Translations under genes and position numbers: made by a program
Notes under the pieces: model-generated
Seen by the model: the letters and a program-made list of their open reading frames with translations, nothing else
Database searches by the model: none
What the model was told of the DNA's origin: nothing
Assembly: GCA_009809945.1 (NCBI GenBank)
Contig: WTPW01002710.1
Location: 1-64,000, forward strand
Source: Gigaspora margarita
Lineage: Eukaryota; Glomeromycota; Glomeromycetes; Diversisporales; Gigasporaceae
Reading direction: 5' to 3'
Length of the DNA: 64,000 nucleotides
Shown: piece after piece, positions 1-11,639 of the stretch
How the letters are laid out: every line of letters begins with the position of its first letter
How positions within the stretch are numbered: position 1 is the first letter of the stretch

Positions 1-542
1 GCAATGATGAATATTTCCTGGGGGCGGCATTAAAAATCGTCTAGTTAAATAATAAACATAACCAAGGGGACTATAAAGTCAGATCTCTAATCTTGAAATT
101 TAGAAATTTTAGAGCTTTCTTAATATATTTTTTTTGTTCATTTCCTTTTATAATTTATTGATCCAAATCATAATAAAATATTATTTTATCAAAATCTAGC
201 TAAATCAATTAATAATTATATAAAACAAATAGGAATATTATTTTATTTGAATTATTAGGATTGTATTTAACAGTTAATAATAGATAATTTAATTAAAAAT
301 TTTAATTAAATAAATGAATGTAATTTATGTACTAAATGCTGCATTGCGAAAAAAATTAGGTCATGACTAGAGTGCGAACAATAAACTAATTGATAATACA
401 GCAGTTATCTTGAGCTGTAAAAAAATTTTAATTTGGGAGGTCAAAATATGGGGGATTTTATAATCCTGGGCAAAGTATAAGTAATCAAGGGCAAAATTAA
501 GGATAAATTTGGTTAATAACTCTACTATTTATAAAATGAAAA
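1..542. other. AT-rich intergenic, 3' flank of the APH-like gene
   Basis: No open frame, repeat or RNA gene is visible. Homopolymer-rich AT sequence lies downstream of the minus-strand gene at 543-1625. Confidence 0.5.
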
Positions 543-1625
543 TTACTTTATTCTGAATTTATTTAAAAAATCATCTATTTTCCATATTTCTTGGCTAAAC
601 ACTATGGAATAAAATTCTTTTTTTTCTTCATCTATATTGTCCATTGTTCGAATAAAATTAGGGTCACGACGAGACATTTCATCTTGAAAAAATTTTTGTA
701 ATTTTATATTTTCCCTAGACTTTTTGTTAGTTTGTTCTATCATAGGATTGTTAGTTATCCATACTGGATAAGTACATAAACACTCCACTGGAAACACACC
801 AGAACATTCCCAATCTATGATTCCTGTTATTTTATCATTCTTGACAAGAATGTTTGACATGTGAAAGTCAATATGCGTTAATACAAACGTGTCATTTCCA
901 TCATCCTGAAAATATTTTGGTACCAATTGATATAGTTCTTCATATTTTGGAATCAAACACTTTTGCTTATTTGTAGATTTAAACAAGCTATAGTAATGCA
1001 TCTGATTTCTAATAACTGCTAAGATATATTCCTTTGTTGTTTTGAAAGGACCACGTTCCATAGTGGGTAAAGTTGCTTGCTCACCAGTAAAAAAGATACT
1101 TTCAATCACTTGACCAATTTTAAATTGATCATTTTTACCATCAAAAAAAATGCTGCCAATTTTTGAAAACCTAAGTTTTTTAAGTGCCAATTGAATTTCA
1201 ATAATTTTTAAAAGAAATTTCTTCTTTTTTTTTATGTTGAGGCTACTCCATATATCACAAAGACGAATACCAGGTAAATACTCCATTAAAATATATTCTG
1301 TTCCTACCGGATTATTGACAGAACTATTCCAATAATAAACTTTGGGAACAGGGATATGTGTATTTAAACGAATATACTCCATAACTGCTACCTCACTTTC
1401 TGTCTTCCATTGTGGATATACAGAGATTGCTAATCTTCCAATATATTCTTTACCATCTTTCATCTTTAAGATATATACTTTATGAAATCCACCTTTGTTA
1501 AATTCTTGTATAGAGGTACATTGTACTTGAAATACATTTGATGCTGACTTTTTTAAAGCATCTAAATTAGCATTTAATACGAAAGAATTTTCTGAATCGC
1601 TTTCATAGCTAGAAGAATTTGACAT
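543..1625 (-). CDS. APH-fold kinase-like protein (aminoglycoside/choline phosphotransferase family)
   Basis: A 360-residue single-exon frame. Residues about 35-110 form an N-lobe with FNKGGFHKVYILKMKDGKEY, a glycine-containing loop and a strand where the nucleotide-binding lysine would be expected, then TEYILMEYLPG at about residue 110, a typical hinge. The catalytic loop LTHIDFHMSNILV (about 245-260) has the HxDxxxxN pattern of APH kinases, and GIIDWE follows as the metal-binding DFG equivalent with the family-typical Asp-Trp-Glu. The family phosphorylates small molecules or occasionally proteins; the substrate cannot be read from sequence. In fungi such genes are numerous and are not evidence of antibiotic resistance. 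The start is the first methionine of the frame, and the N-terminal 25 residues are Ser/Asn-rich. The length is normal for the family and no lesion is visible, so it is probably functional. It is transcribed away from the Zn2Cys6 gene at 3072. Confidence 0.85.
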   Translation of the reverse strand: MSNSSSYESDSENSFVLNANLDALKKSASNVFQVQCTSIQEFNKGGFHKVYILKMKDGKEYIGRLAISVYPQWKTESEVAVMEYIRLNTHIPVPKVYYWNSSVNNPVGTEYILMEYLPGIRLCDIWSSLNIKKKKKFLLKIIEIQLALKKLRFSKIGSIFFDGKNDQFKIGQVIESIFFTGEQATLPTMERGPFKTTKEYILAVIRNQMHYYSLFKSTNKQKCLIPKYEELYQLVPKYFQDDGNDTFVLTHIDFHMSNILVKNDKITGIIDWECSGVFPVECLCTYPVWITNNPMIEQTNKKSRENIKLQKFFQDEMSRRDPNFIRTMDNIDEEKKEFYSIVFSQEIWKIDDFLNKFRIK

Positions 1626-1776
1626 TTTCCATGGTTTTGCTAGATGAACAGATAATATAAATAATTCATAGGTTTATAATTTCCTATAGATTATTTATTT
1701 TATCTACTTTTGCTAGACAACAATTCATAATGTCATTTGTATTATTCTAAAATTATGAACTTAATTCAAATAATTC

Positions 1777-2315
1777 GCAGGAATGCAATTTAAAAAAAGT
1801 GATTGAATTTTTTAAAATAATCAATTGATAAACAAGCAACTTTAAAATAATTTGCAGGAATGCAGCTTAAAAAAGCGAGCGATTGAATTTTTAAAATAAT
1901 ACAATTGATAAACAAATCTTTAATACATTATATTTTGACCGGGAAGTATGTAACTACGCATGTTACACTAATCTGATGCTGGCAAGAAAATCTTAAAGCT
2001 AGCCCACTTTAGACTTTATATTAAAAACTGGACCTGTCCGACCCACACTAATCCTAATTCTGGCCCGCACTAATACTTTGAAGGAATGCTATTTAAAAAA
2101 AGCAAGCGATTGAATGTTAAAATAATACAATTGATAAACAAATCTTTAATACATTATATTTTGATTGGGAAATATGTAACTACGTATGTTACATTAATCT
2201 GATGCTGGCAAGAAAATCTTAAAGCTAGCCCACTTTAGACTTTATATTAAAAAACCTGGCCTGCATCAACATAATTCCGGCCCACACTAACCCTAATTCT
2301 GACCCGCACTAATAC
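1777..2315. repeat. tandem duplication, two units of about 226 bp plus a partial unit
   Basis: Units start at 1854 and 2080, each with the motif AGGAATGC and then a shared stretch containing GCTGGCAAGAAAATCTTAAA and GCTAGCCCACTTTAGAC. A shorter copy of the first 60 bases starts at 1777. The copies differ by point changes and small indels, so the duplication is not recent. Confidence 0.8.
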
Positions 2316-2488
2316 TAATGTTCTGTTTTGAAAATAGAATTTTACTTTTAATTATACTTATTTGTCTGAATTTGTACTTAATTTACCTTAATCTTGCCTG
2401 GAATCATATCCGAAATTACATTTAATTTTACTTGAATTATTAAGTATGACTCCTGGCAAAATTAAATATTTTAGACTGATCCTTTTCA

Positions 2489-2630
2489 ATTCGTAACTCT
2501 GGTAAACATAATTTTGGTAGAATTAATTCGTACCGCTGGAAAACATTGGTAGAATTAATTCGTAACTCTGGTGAACATAATTTTTTGATAGAAGTAAATT
2601 CGTATTCTAGTAAAAATTATTAGGATAGAA
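2489..2630. repeat. short imperfect tandem repeat
   Basis: Three to four units of about 35-45 bp share the core AATTCGTAACTCTGG followed by AACATAATTTT and GTAGAATT. Confidence 0.65.
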
Positions 2631-2970
2631 TTAAAAATTAAAAATAAAAATATGATTTTGAATATATTGGAAAGAATGTTTGTAAACATTTAGTACTAGG
2701 ATACTGGTTAAGCTTCCTATAGTAAATCATAAAATTAATTTTTACTTTAGAATTAATTTAAAAAAAAAGTTTTTGTTAAGTTATTTTGATTTAAAGTTTT
2801 TCGAAAATTTACAAAAAAAACTTGCTTGATTTCTATTATTCACTGCATTGAAAAATTCTAAAATTGCAATTTTTTCCGACGATGGAATTTTATTCCGAAA
2901 TCAAATGAAATTCAATTCTGTTACAGTATTGTGCTATAGCGATAAGGGATTTTTTTAATATTGTAAGAAA
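2631..2970. other. upstream region of the Zn2Cys6 gene
   Basis: AT-rich, with no coding signal. It leads into the TATA-like element at 2971. Confidence 0.4.
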
Positions 2971-2980
2971 TATATAAATA
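2971..2980 (+). promoter_or_regulatory. TATA-like element
   Basis: TATATAAATA lies about 100 bp before the ATG at 3072, a plausible core promoter position. In DNA this AT-rich the match could be chance. Confidence 0.35.
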
Positions 2981-3071
2981 TAACTCATTTCAAAGTAGAA
3001 AACATCACGAACATAAAGATTTGAAACGTAGCTAATAAAGAATACAAATTATTTCTAATCCACATTGCGAC

Positions 3072-3296
3072 ATGTCTTATAACCCCTACCTATACTGCAA
3101 AACACACTCTACTTATGTTAAATTGGCTTGTACCAACTGTCGAGTCAAAAAAGCAAAGTGTTCTGGTGAGTCAATATGCGCGAATTGTAAACGGCCTAAT
3201 CGTGAATGCATATACGTTAAATTGAATAAAAAAAGAGGCCCCAAACCCAAATGTATTGCTCCAAAATTAGTAAATTTATTAAATCTAGTTATTTAA
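3072..3296 (+). CDS. minimal Zn(II)2Cys6 DNA-binding protein
   Basis: A 74-residue frame. Residues about 19-45 contain six cysteines spaced C-x2-C-x6-C-x5-C-x2-C-x6-C (from CTNCRVKKAKC to CANCKRPNREC). This is exactly the fungal binuclear zinc cluster, with the basic RVKKAK stretch between the second and third cysteines that contacts DNA. A KKRGPKPK stretch follows, resembling a nuclear localisation signal or AT-hook arm. The usual middle homology region and activation domain are absent, so the protein is either a very short DNA-binding factor or the first exon of a longer gene whose donor is not obvious. A stop lies soon after the basic arm. A TATA-like site precedes it by about 100 bp. Confidence 0.75.
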   Translation: MSYNPYLYCKTHSTYVKLACTNCRVKKAKCSGESICANCKRPNRECIYVKLNKKRGPKPKCIAPKLVNLLNLVI

Positions 3297-5958
3297 TCTA
3301 TCTTTAGATTCCGTTTATAGTTAACTAAATAATCTATGGATGGATATTTATATTATCTGTTCAATGTTCAGTTCATATCATTTGTTTCTTTATATTACAT
3401 TCAATGCTTGGATTTTGATTTAGAAAATTTTTCTAAGACAAAACTAATTCAAAACTAATTACTGCAAGACAAGAAATACTAGAAATAGTAATTGTAATTA
3501 TTGTTTATTTAATCTTTTTTTTTTATAAATATTAATTCAAAATTTTCTTTAGTTAAAAAAATTTTTTTGGGATAGAATTATTGTAATTTTATTATTTAAT
3601 CATTTTTATTATTAATTCAAAATAAAGATGAAATCTTCTTTCAAATATATTATAAAAGTTAAATAATAAAAAATAAATAAAAATTGACCAAATAATGACC
3701 AAAACTAGCGCACAATGTTGATTACATTAACTAGAAATATCATTGATCCAATTAAAGTTTTATTCATTCAAATGAAACAGCAATACTTTAATAAATAAAG
3801 AAATGACATTTTTCGTATTTTCGACAAATTAGAATTAGATTTAATCCTAAAGTTACATTTACTATACAATTCTACATTAGCATATACTGAAAAAAAAATT
3901 AGATCGATGTTTTAAATTTTATGTAAATTGTAAAACACTGTTTAATTAAATGGCTTGGTTTAATTTAAAAAATTTTAGTATTAATACATACTTATTAATT
4001 TCGCGGTGAAGCCGAAAAATACTAAGAAAGCCTCATTCGAGGCTAAAAAGCTCCTTTTAGTTGTATATACAAGTGATTAAAAAATTTGTGTAACTTTTGG
4101 TCCAAAAAAGGCCAAAAATCAAAATTAGCAGATTTTTAATGAATATTCATTTCTGCAAGTTTAAATTAACGTTTAATCATTATTTTTCTCTTTTTATGGT
4201 CTGCAGCAGTTTAATTTGTCACATAAATTTATGTCCCAAACTAATTTGTTCAACCTTAATAAAATTTTGCGATATTTTTACTTTTAGAGATTAAGTATGC
4301 AATTCTATTGGATGGTTTCATTCCAAATCAACCTTAATTTGGGCCTAAAATCATCCTTCGCATTTCTATTTAATACTGATACACAAATGAATATTATAAA
4401 AAATTGCACATACGTATTACTATGTAGGTTTAATATAAAGTGACAAATCTTTAAATTTAATCTACTTATTTTTTCAAGTTTCTAGATATTAATCAAGAGT
4501 TCAATTCTGATAAATGCTATCTTCTTTTAAAATCCCTAGTTTATTTATATTAATTAAGTTAACAAATAGTTTATTGTTCGCATTACTCACATCACTACAT
4601 CATCAACCATTATTGAAAGTAATTGAAATAGTTGCAGTAGACTAAAATTTTTGTAATCTTTATATATTCACGATTGTATAAATATCATTAAAATAAATAT
4701 TTAAGGTTCCCCACATTTGCTTAAAGGATCTTTCTATCTTTTCTAGAAAGACCTTGAGAACATGCAGAATTGCCAAACACAAGAGTATCTAGACTCAGAT
4801 AGAATATTCTTTATTGTCACTCAAACCTCCGCATCCCTAAACTCAGGTATAATTTTTTTGTTTATATGTTAAACTAAATGTGCTCTACTAGAACACTCGG
4901 CGGATATTTAAAAGAAATCTAAATAATAAATAATTTTATTGCATACTTTTCGGTTCATATAATTGTTGCTTCAACATTATAAGCTGTTAAAAGTTTTAAA
5001 TTGACTATCACCTTAAATATTTTTTCCTTAACAATATGCGCGAAACACAATTTTCCCAATTTAATTCACCCGCAATTTCATTATTATTTTTTCCTTAACA
5101 TTATGCACGAAACTTCTTAACACATTTTTATATTTTAAATTGTTCGTTACATAACTGTTAAATAAAAGTTATATTTATGTATAAATTATGCTATGTAAGT
5201 CTTACATATAATTTTTATATACATTTTAAGTCTACATAATAACAACTTTGTGACGATAATTTGCATGGTAAATTACGTTAAGTTACCTGGGCCAATATGT
5301 AAGTTACAATATAGGTATCAAAGTTGGCCAAATCATATGACAATTTCTACCAGCATTAACATCAACTTGACCCAGCCTCAAAGGCTAAACAAATGACCAA
5401 TTAAAACCAAATCATGGTATAATTTCGGCCAAATTATATAAATTAAGTTATTTTAAGTTTAAATGTATGATTTACTTGCCTTGCGACGTAAATTACAGTG
5501 TAATTTACGTCAGTAAATTACATGTAACTTACATGATTTAACAATCCTAATGATGGATAACTATTAATGCTGGTAAAACTTTTGTAACGCTGGCACAATT
5601 ATCGTGCGACAATGCACTATTTAATGTAAAGTTACATCACATATTCATAAGCTACATGTAATTTTCATGTACGTAAGTAAAAATATAATTTTTATAATGC
5701 CAACACTACTCGTATCATATACAAATTCATGCTGTGAATTTTAATTTCAGTGAGAACTTTAAAGTAATTTGGCAAAATTTATGATAAATTTGACCTGAAT
5801 TAATTTTCTCCGGCATAATAATGTTAACAAAAAGGCAATGCAGCGCCATGATCATATAGTTTTTCCAATTACCAATATTTATTTTTTACATATTAATATT
5901 ATATATAACTTATAAGTATTTTGATGAGTGTGATATAATAAGTTCATTATTATATATA
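3297..5958. other. gene-free AT-rich stretch
   Basis: No supported gene. A 65-codon frame at 4097-4294 has no recognisable content. A small hairpin GCCTC-ATTC-GAGGC sits near 4031-4045. Between about 5250 and 5560 the motif GTAAATTAC and its complement recur several times, forming a degenerate palindromic patch. Confidence 0.4.
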
Positions 5959-6314
5959 AGGCCACGTAAAGTTAATTTTTCGTTTTGCATTACCCGCCGC
6001 CCTATTTTTTCAATTTTTTCATTTTTTATTTTTTATTTATTTTTTTTTTTTAGATCCTAATTGTGCCAATTGTTCGATTTTCGACATCTATTTTTTCCCG
6101 CTATTTTCATCCGGTTACCTGATGGAGATCTTAATTTCCCGGCCCAAGTTTTTGATTCCTTGTTGTGCAAAATGAAAAATTAACCTTGTATACCTTAAAT
6201 GTGATATATGTGATATTTGCAGTAAATTAAAAAAAAAAAAAAATCCGTCTGTCCGTCCGTCCCGAATTTTGAAATCCATGTAATGCAAAATGAAAACCCA
6301 ACTTTGCATGGCCT
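5959..6314. mobile_element. MITE, family A, copy 1 (about 356 bp)
   Basis: The ends are inverted repeats of about 34 bp: AGGCCACGTAAAGTT... at the left and ...AACTTTGCATGGCCT at the right, both running into TTTTGCATTAC. An inverted-orientation copy with the same order of internal motifs (CCCGCCGCCC, CGATTTTCGACA, GTCCGTCCGTCCC) lies at 21532-21868. There is no coding capacity. The target duplication is not clear. Confidence 0.8.
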
Positions 6315-6954
6315 AATGATTAATGCGTCAACGTAAAAAAGGACAAAAGAGAAATCACAAGCTTCTGGATGTTATATTTATTTCGGTGATCTTTATTAAG
6401 CTTGGAATCAAATCAAAAATGCTGAACTCTAATAAACAGAGAAATGTTTATATCTATCAACAGATCTGTAGCACGATAATGAATAATAATTGCATATATT
6501 TAGCTTATTGTCGTTGTTAAATTTAGTAATTGATTTATGTAACATTAATTTAAGTTCGTAGAGTTTGAACGCAGTTTGATGCGTAAAGGCGTGTGTTTAT
6601 TAAAACAAAATACGATGTTTAAGATTAACAATAGGTAAAAATATTCGGATGCATTTATTTGGGAACCCACTATAAACAGAGGCGAAATTTTTTTTTTATT
6701 TCTTGAAAAATTAGAGTAGTAGTAATATAATTTTACAAAATTACGGAATCAAAATTTTTGGTCCATTGCCCTTTTTGATGCGGGGCCCCGTCTACAGATT
6801 AACCACGGTTTTGGGACTCCCCTTTCAAAATTAGGGTCAATTCCTAGATAAACAAATAGATGCTTATCGCAGATCAAATCGGCGCGTAATGCTGGATGAA
6901 TAAATTTGGTTATTGTTTTTGTTTTTTTTTTTTTTAGCTTGTTGGTGTCGATAA
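6315..6954. other. gene-free stretch
   Basis: Only short open frames without recognisable content (6323-6520 plus, 6749-6973 minus). A GC-richer patch GGGGCCCCG at about 6782 is isolated. Confidence 0.35.
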
Positions 6955-7027
6955 ATATAGCATTGATGATCATTGATCATTTTAGTAATTTTACAATGTG
7001 AATTGTGAATTGCCAATTTTATAAATC
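6955..7027. repeat. inverted repeat arm 1 of a 2.1-kb pair
   Basis: About 70 bp here reappear as the reverse complement at 8988-9055. The shared core is GGCAATTCACAATTCAC followed by TTGTAAAATTACTAAAA and ATCAATGATCATCAATGC. The foldback element 7922-8454 lies between the arms. Confidence 0.7.
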
Positions 7028-7921
7028 ATGCATAAGTTACATTTTTGATATCTTGTCTCAAATTTTTACTCGTGCGCAATGATAATTTAAGAATAGTTAC
7101 GTATACTGTTTTTCAATGATCTTGATTGTACTTTCTTGGCATAAGTTTGAACAGTAAATTTGTTATGTCCAATTATTATCATATATAATGATGATATTAT
7201 CTAAGCATTTTAGTTAATCATTTTTAGAAATAACATGAAATTAACAAGTAATTGTATGAAGCACAGTAAGTGACCTACATTCCAATAGTCTATAACATTA
7301 TCCATACTATTAGACCAATACTCTAAGGCCGCTATGCTATTGCTGCAGCCATAATATTACACATGCTGCTGCCAGCATATTTTATTGTAGAACTTATATA
7401 GTTATTAAGCAAATTTAATGCTGATGAAAGAAAAAACTGAGACTAAAAACCCTTTGATAAAAGGTAGCCTGGAAAAAAAACAAAAAAATAAGTTGGTAAA
7501 AATTAAAACCATAGATAACAGATAAAGTGAGATCTAAAAATATATTTAATATTTTAAATAATAGGATACAATTTAAAATGATTCTTAAATACCCTGGCCA
7601 ATGTGTAAAAATGTATAATTTTTATTAGTTGAGAATGCTTTAACCGAATGAAGCACGCAGCTTGCTACGTTAACGAAAAATTCCTCGCTATATCTGATAT
7701 CAGGAGTTACTATACTAAGGTAGCTGCGCGACGTCATCGCGCAAAACCAGGATCGGAAACTTAATTTATATTTATTAATATTAATACATATCCAGAATAT
7801 TTTTTATAAAGATATGCTAATAAAAATCTGCTTTTTTTTTATTGCCTAAGCTAATATAATATGATATAAATTATATTTTAGAATAGTAGTTAGCAGCTTT
7901 AGAAAAAAACTGAATAAGCTA
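7028..7921. other. gene-free stretch
   Basis: Nothing firm. A hairpin-prone, slightly GC-richer stretch occurs near 7640-7760. Confidence 0.35.
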
Positions 7922-8454
7922 GGGTGGGATAAACTCGTTATAGTTTATCAATCCATTAATATAAGCTTTATTAGTAATTATCAAAACCATGTATAATATA
8001 ATAAAAAGTTTATTATTTAAAAGTTATATATAGATTTCGGTTTTATTTATGTACTATAATTCTTCGCAGATTTCAATAGTGTACAGCCTTAATATTAATG
8101 GCTTGGTGGTATAGAATAAAATTTTGTAAAGATCAATATTATGTCTTTATTATAGAACTATTTCTTTTCTTTAAATATTAATTTTTTTTAAATTATTGTT
8201 TTAAAAAGGAATTGAGTCGGTTTTTTTATATTTAAACGAAAAAAATAGTTCTATTGCTTTGTTTATAAAGAAATAATATTGGTCTTTAAAAATTTTTTCC
8301 TAAACCACCGAGCCATTAAGGCTGTGCATCTATTTGAAATCCGCAAAGGATTATGGTACATAAATAACAATTGAGATCTATATAGAAATTTTAAATCATA
8401 AACTTTTATAATATACTATACATAGTTTTGATTTACATAGAATATCGACCACCC
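7922..8454. mobile_element. foldback MITE with TA flanks (about 533 bp)
   Basis: Two arms of about 230-260 bp form a near-continuous hairpin. The left arm contains ATGTATAATATAATAAAAAG, CGCAGATTTCAATAG, CAGCCTTAATATTAATGGCT and ATAGAACTATTT, and the right arm has the complement in order. The outer ends are GGGTGG...CCACCC flanked by TA on both sides (7920-7921 and 8455-8456), which fits a Tc1/mariner-type target. The left arm has about 40 extra bases near its tip. No coding capacity. Confidence 0.75.
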
Positions 8455-8987
8455 TAACGTAAAGTGCTGTTGTTATTAATCAAATGATCATTGCGGTTGC
8501 AGACCAGCAATAATGGTACTTACGTAAGTGCTCATTACGAACTAAGTTAGGTACACATAAATCGATATTCGTCTGGTGAAAACGAATTAGGGAAAAAATC
8601 TACATATAGCGGAGAAGCCCCAGGTGCAAATTAGGAAAAAATCGACCCACATATACGTAGGTGGTGGAAAAGCCCATACGCAATTAGTTACGTTACGTCC
8701 TATATAAAAAAACCGGTTTATAAAAATTAGTCATCCAATAAATACAGAAATAAGGAATCATATGACGTATTTAAAAAAATAAATATCCAATCAGAAGCAC
8801 GGATTTGTACAGAAACACTTCACACGCCGCTTAACCATGCACTCCGTTCCTGGTACAAGAGTTATATAATAATAGTATTGGATAAAAATATGATAAGAAA
8901 CCAATACTTCTATCTTAATATATCATTCAAAAGTAAAAAAATTGGACAAGGATTTACGGTATATAAAAAATGAAACTTCTGCCTAAT
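8455..8987. other. gene-free stretch
   Basis: No open frame of note. Moderately GC-richer sequence at 8470-8700, with a degenerate internal repeat around AATTAGGGAAAAAATC and AATTAGGAAAAAATCG. Confidence 0.35.
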
Positions 8988-9055
8988 TTATAAAATTGGC
9001 AATTCACAATTCACGGAATTGTAAAATTACTAAAATTATCAATGATCATCAATGC
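8988..9055. repeat. inverted repeat arm 2 of a 2.1-kb pair
   Basis: Reverse complement of 6955-7027 with few changes. The similarity ends abruptly just past ATCATCAATGC. Confidence 0.7.
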
Positions 9056-9148
9056 GACAATTCCATAAATCCCACACTTGTGTAAGCAATTTCTAAAATT
9101 ATTTGTGGACGATTGGGGAATCATTTCCGGAAATAATTCCCCTATCAC

Positions 9149-9209
9149 TATGTATAATGACAAGTCTATGCATAATGACAAGTCTACAAGTCTATGCATA
9201 ATGACAAGT
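9149..9209. repeat. short tandem repeat, three copies of about 18 bp
   Basis: Unit CTATGCATAATGACAAGT; the first copy has GTATAATG, and the third is offset by an 8-bp insertion (ACAAGTCT). Confidence 0.7.
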
Positions 9210-10129
9210 GTTATTACGTACGTATCACAAAATGTATGCTTATCTTGAATTCGAAGCATAAACTTCAAGTTCTTCCTTCGTGAGATAGCGATAGAAAATT
9301 AATGAAAAATAACTGAAATAAAACATGCTGAAGTCTTGTAAGTATTATAAAAGATGTCGAAGAAATTTCTTATCATACTCGCCTAAGCTTAACTTCAATT
9401 CTGACTTAAATTTTTAATATCAATTGTTGAGAGATCCTCAGATACTATGTTATTATTGCATTCTAAATTTCCTTAAATGTTACTTGCACGGAATAAATTC
9501 CTGACTACATGCATAAGAAATGTCTCATTTAACCATTTTGAATCAATAACTATTGGGTGGAGGCAAATTTCAATTATAGACCATAGCTTGCTGTAGATCC
9601 GCCAAATATATACTTTCATTATTTATTGATTCGACCTATGTTAGTAATTTATGATTTTGTATTATCGTTATATACTTAAACAATTGATTCTAATAAAAGT
9701 TAGTCTCGTTTTTGGTCTCATTAAACCACAAATTTATGCAAAATACAAATGGCTTTGCATTTTGGGGGGTTTTTTTGCATATGTGCGATAGATTAAACTG
9801 AAAATTTGGTTTATTTTAATAAATATGATTACAACACGAAGAATTTATGTAGCTTTATTAAAAAATATAAATGTTATCGGTATACTATTTGGCGTTCCGG
9901 AAAACATTTTCCAAACTATAATTTAACTTTAATCTATATTAGTTTTAATATTCAATAAAAAAAATGCTTGAGTGTAGAAATATATAAATAGACTTATATA
10001 AATAACTAAGTAAATCTACATTAGATTTGTATAATTATATAAAATTAATATAAATAAAATTAATATAAAGTTAAATAGTAAGTCTACATAATTCTACATA
10101 AAAACAGCTTCCTGATGTATAAAAATAAT
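9210..10129. other. gene-free stretch
   Basis: AT-rich with no gene, RNA or repeat that can be supported. Confidence 0.35.
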
Positions 10130-10320
10130 CATCTATAAATATTTAATACTCTAATTTGACAAATGTTTTCGAATTTATTTATATATTCTAATTTAGAGAT
10201 GTTAAATCGAATTGATTTATATACTTAAACAAATATATAGTCATATTTATATACTCTAATTTAATAAATATTTCATTAAATTTATTTATATACTCCAATT
10301 TAACAAATATCTTACTAGTG
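10130..10320. repeat. degenerate AT-rich tandem repeat
   Basis: Units of about 35-60 bp share TTTATATACTCTAATTTAACAAATATTT-like sequence, four to five degenerate copies. A 71-codon minus frame overlapping it reflects the repetition and is not a gene. Confidence 0.55.
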
Positions 10321-10409
10321 CATATTTGTAATTTATTTATTCCCAAGGCGTAACATAGAACAATTACAAAGAGACCTCCCCAAATGCACGCCATAGGAAA
10401 CAAGTTCTA

Positions 10410-10500
10410 ATACGTAACATGCAATAAGAAAAGTAAATTACATTGACGGATTAAGTATATACTCGGGTCAGAGGTTGAGAGTGCATTTAGAGAGATTTCT
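10410..10500. repeat. dispersed repeat, copy 1 (second copy at 15050-15135)
   Basis: CAATAAGAAAAGT, then AAGTATATACTCGGG and GAGAGTGCATTTAGAGAG, match 15050-15135 in the same orientation with several differences. The flanks just before it (CCCAAGGCGTAA at 10343 and CCCAAGGTGTAA at 14600) also correspond, so a longer ancestral repeat is likely. Confidence 0.55.
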
Positions 10501-11399
10501 TTGGTTTGGATTTTATGTTGCTCCAGATTATGCATGGTTATATAGTGTTACTTTTGATGGAATATCTCATTCAAGTCGACTATTCTGGGTTAATAGAGTG
10601 CTTCTTGTGCCCTAAAACAATAATGGTAAATCAACACGAATAAGACGTTCTAACATCTCCCTAGATGCAATTTTCTAATTATCGAAATAAACGCTGTTTT
10701 TCATAATTCATTACATTTATTAAGATTGGCACAATGATTTGGTAACAATAATTACAGTTATGTTCAATTGTTATATACAATACTACATTTTTCTGGTACT
10801 ATTATTTCTCTAATACCCTTTTTTTTAACTACTACTTTAATACTACCATTTCTCTAACAACCCTTTTCTAAACAACTATTTTCTTGATAATCATTACTCT
10901 GACAACAAATTTTTTCTAATACTACCACTTTCTTGCTATAACCATTTTCCTCCATCTTTATATTTAATATAATTAAAAAAACTTTCAGTTAAAGAACAAA
11001 TAAGATCAGAAAATTACTATATTAGGACAATAGTAAAAAACTTTCAGTTAATGATCAGCAAAATTGCTATATTAGGAATAATAAATTTTTAGATAAGTTT
11101 AATATAAACTTTAAACTTTTATTATATAGTAAAATCTGATAATAATTCAATAATATGTAATCAAAATTGTAGAATGAACAGATTTTATGTAAGTATTGAG
11201 AGGTTATTAGTTTTTGAAAAAGTTACAAACTATTAGATTAGATCTAACAGTTATCGATTTTAACAGAATTGGTTTTGATTGATTCAACAGTACTATGACC
11301 GCTAGAAAGTTCTATAACTGAATTTTTACATAGTAATACCCTTCCTTACTATTTGTTGTTCATTCCTATCTTCATTATAATTTTCCACGAGATCATACC
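10501..11399. other. gene-free stretch with a pyrimidine-rich block
   Basis: 10790-10960 is a strongly pyrimidine-biased stretch on the plus strand (recurring ACTACTTT, TTTCTCTAA and AACAACCC). No gene is visible. Confidence 0.4.
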
Positions 11400-11436
11400 A
11401 TGACTAGGAATCTTCCATGGGAAGATTCCCAGTCAC
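11400..11436. repeat. hairpin
   Basis: TGACTAGGAATCTTCC and GGAAGATTCCCAGTCA form an almost perfect stem with a 3- to 5-base loop. No terminator or RNA gene can be claimed from it. Confidence 0.6.
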
Positions 11437-11530
11437 AAATAATCATGTAAAAATTATAATCAAGGTAGGCATAAGTCAGTATAAGTCAGAGTATATTATT
11501 CATGAATTACTATGGGCTTAAAAATTACAG

Positions 11531-11613
11531 CAGAGATTCCCGATGACCATAGCATGCAGATGGTCCTTCGGGCCATCTATGTCCTATGATCATAGGGAAT
11601 CTCTATAATTTTT
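11531..11613. repeat. nested hairpin
   Basis: The outer stem AGAGATTCCC pairs with GGGAATCTCT. The inner stem AGATGGTCC-TTC-GGGCCATCT gives a second hairpin with a tight loop. Confidence 0.6.
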
Positions 11614-11639
11614 AACTCCCAGGAAATTAATAATACAAA

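Noticed and set aside
543..1625. An antibiotic-resistance gene
   Set aside because: The APH fold is shared by many eukaryotic kinases; nothing shows an aminoglycoside substrate.
4097..4294. 65-codon frame
   Set aside because: No recognisable content, atypical start, and DNA composition like the surrounding spacer.
9011..9268. 85-codon minus frame
   Set aside because: Overlaps an inverted repeat arm and a short tandem repeat; no protein features.
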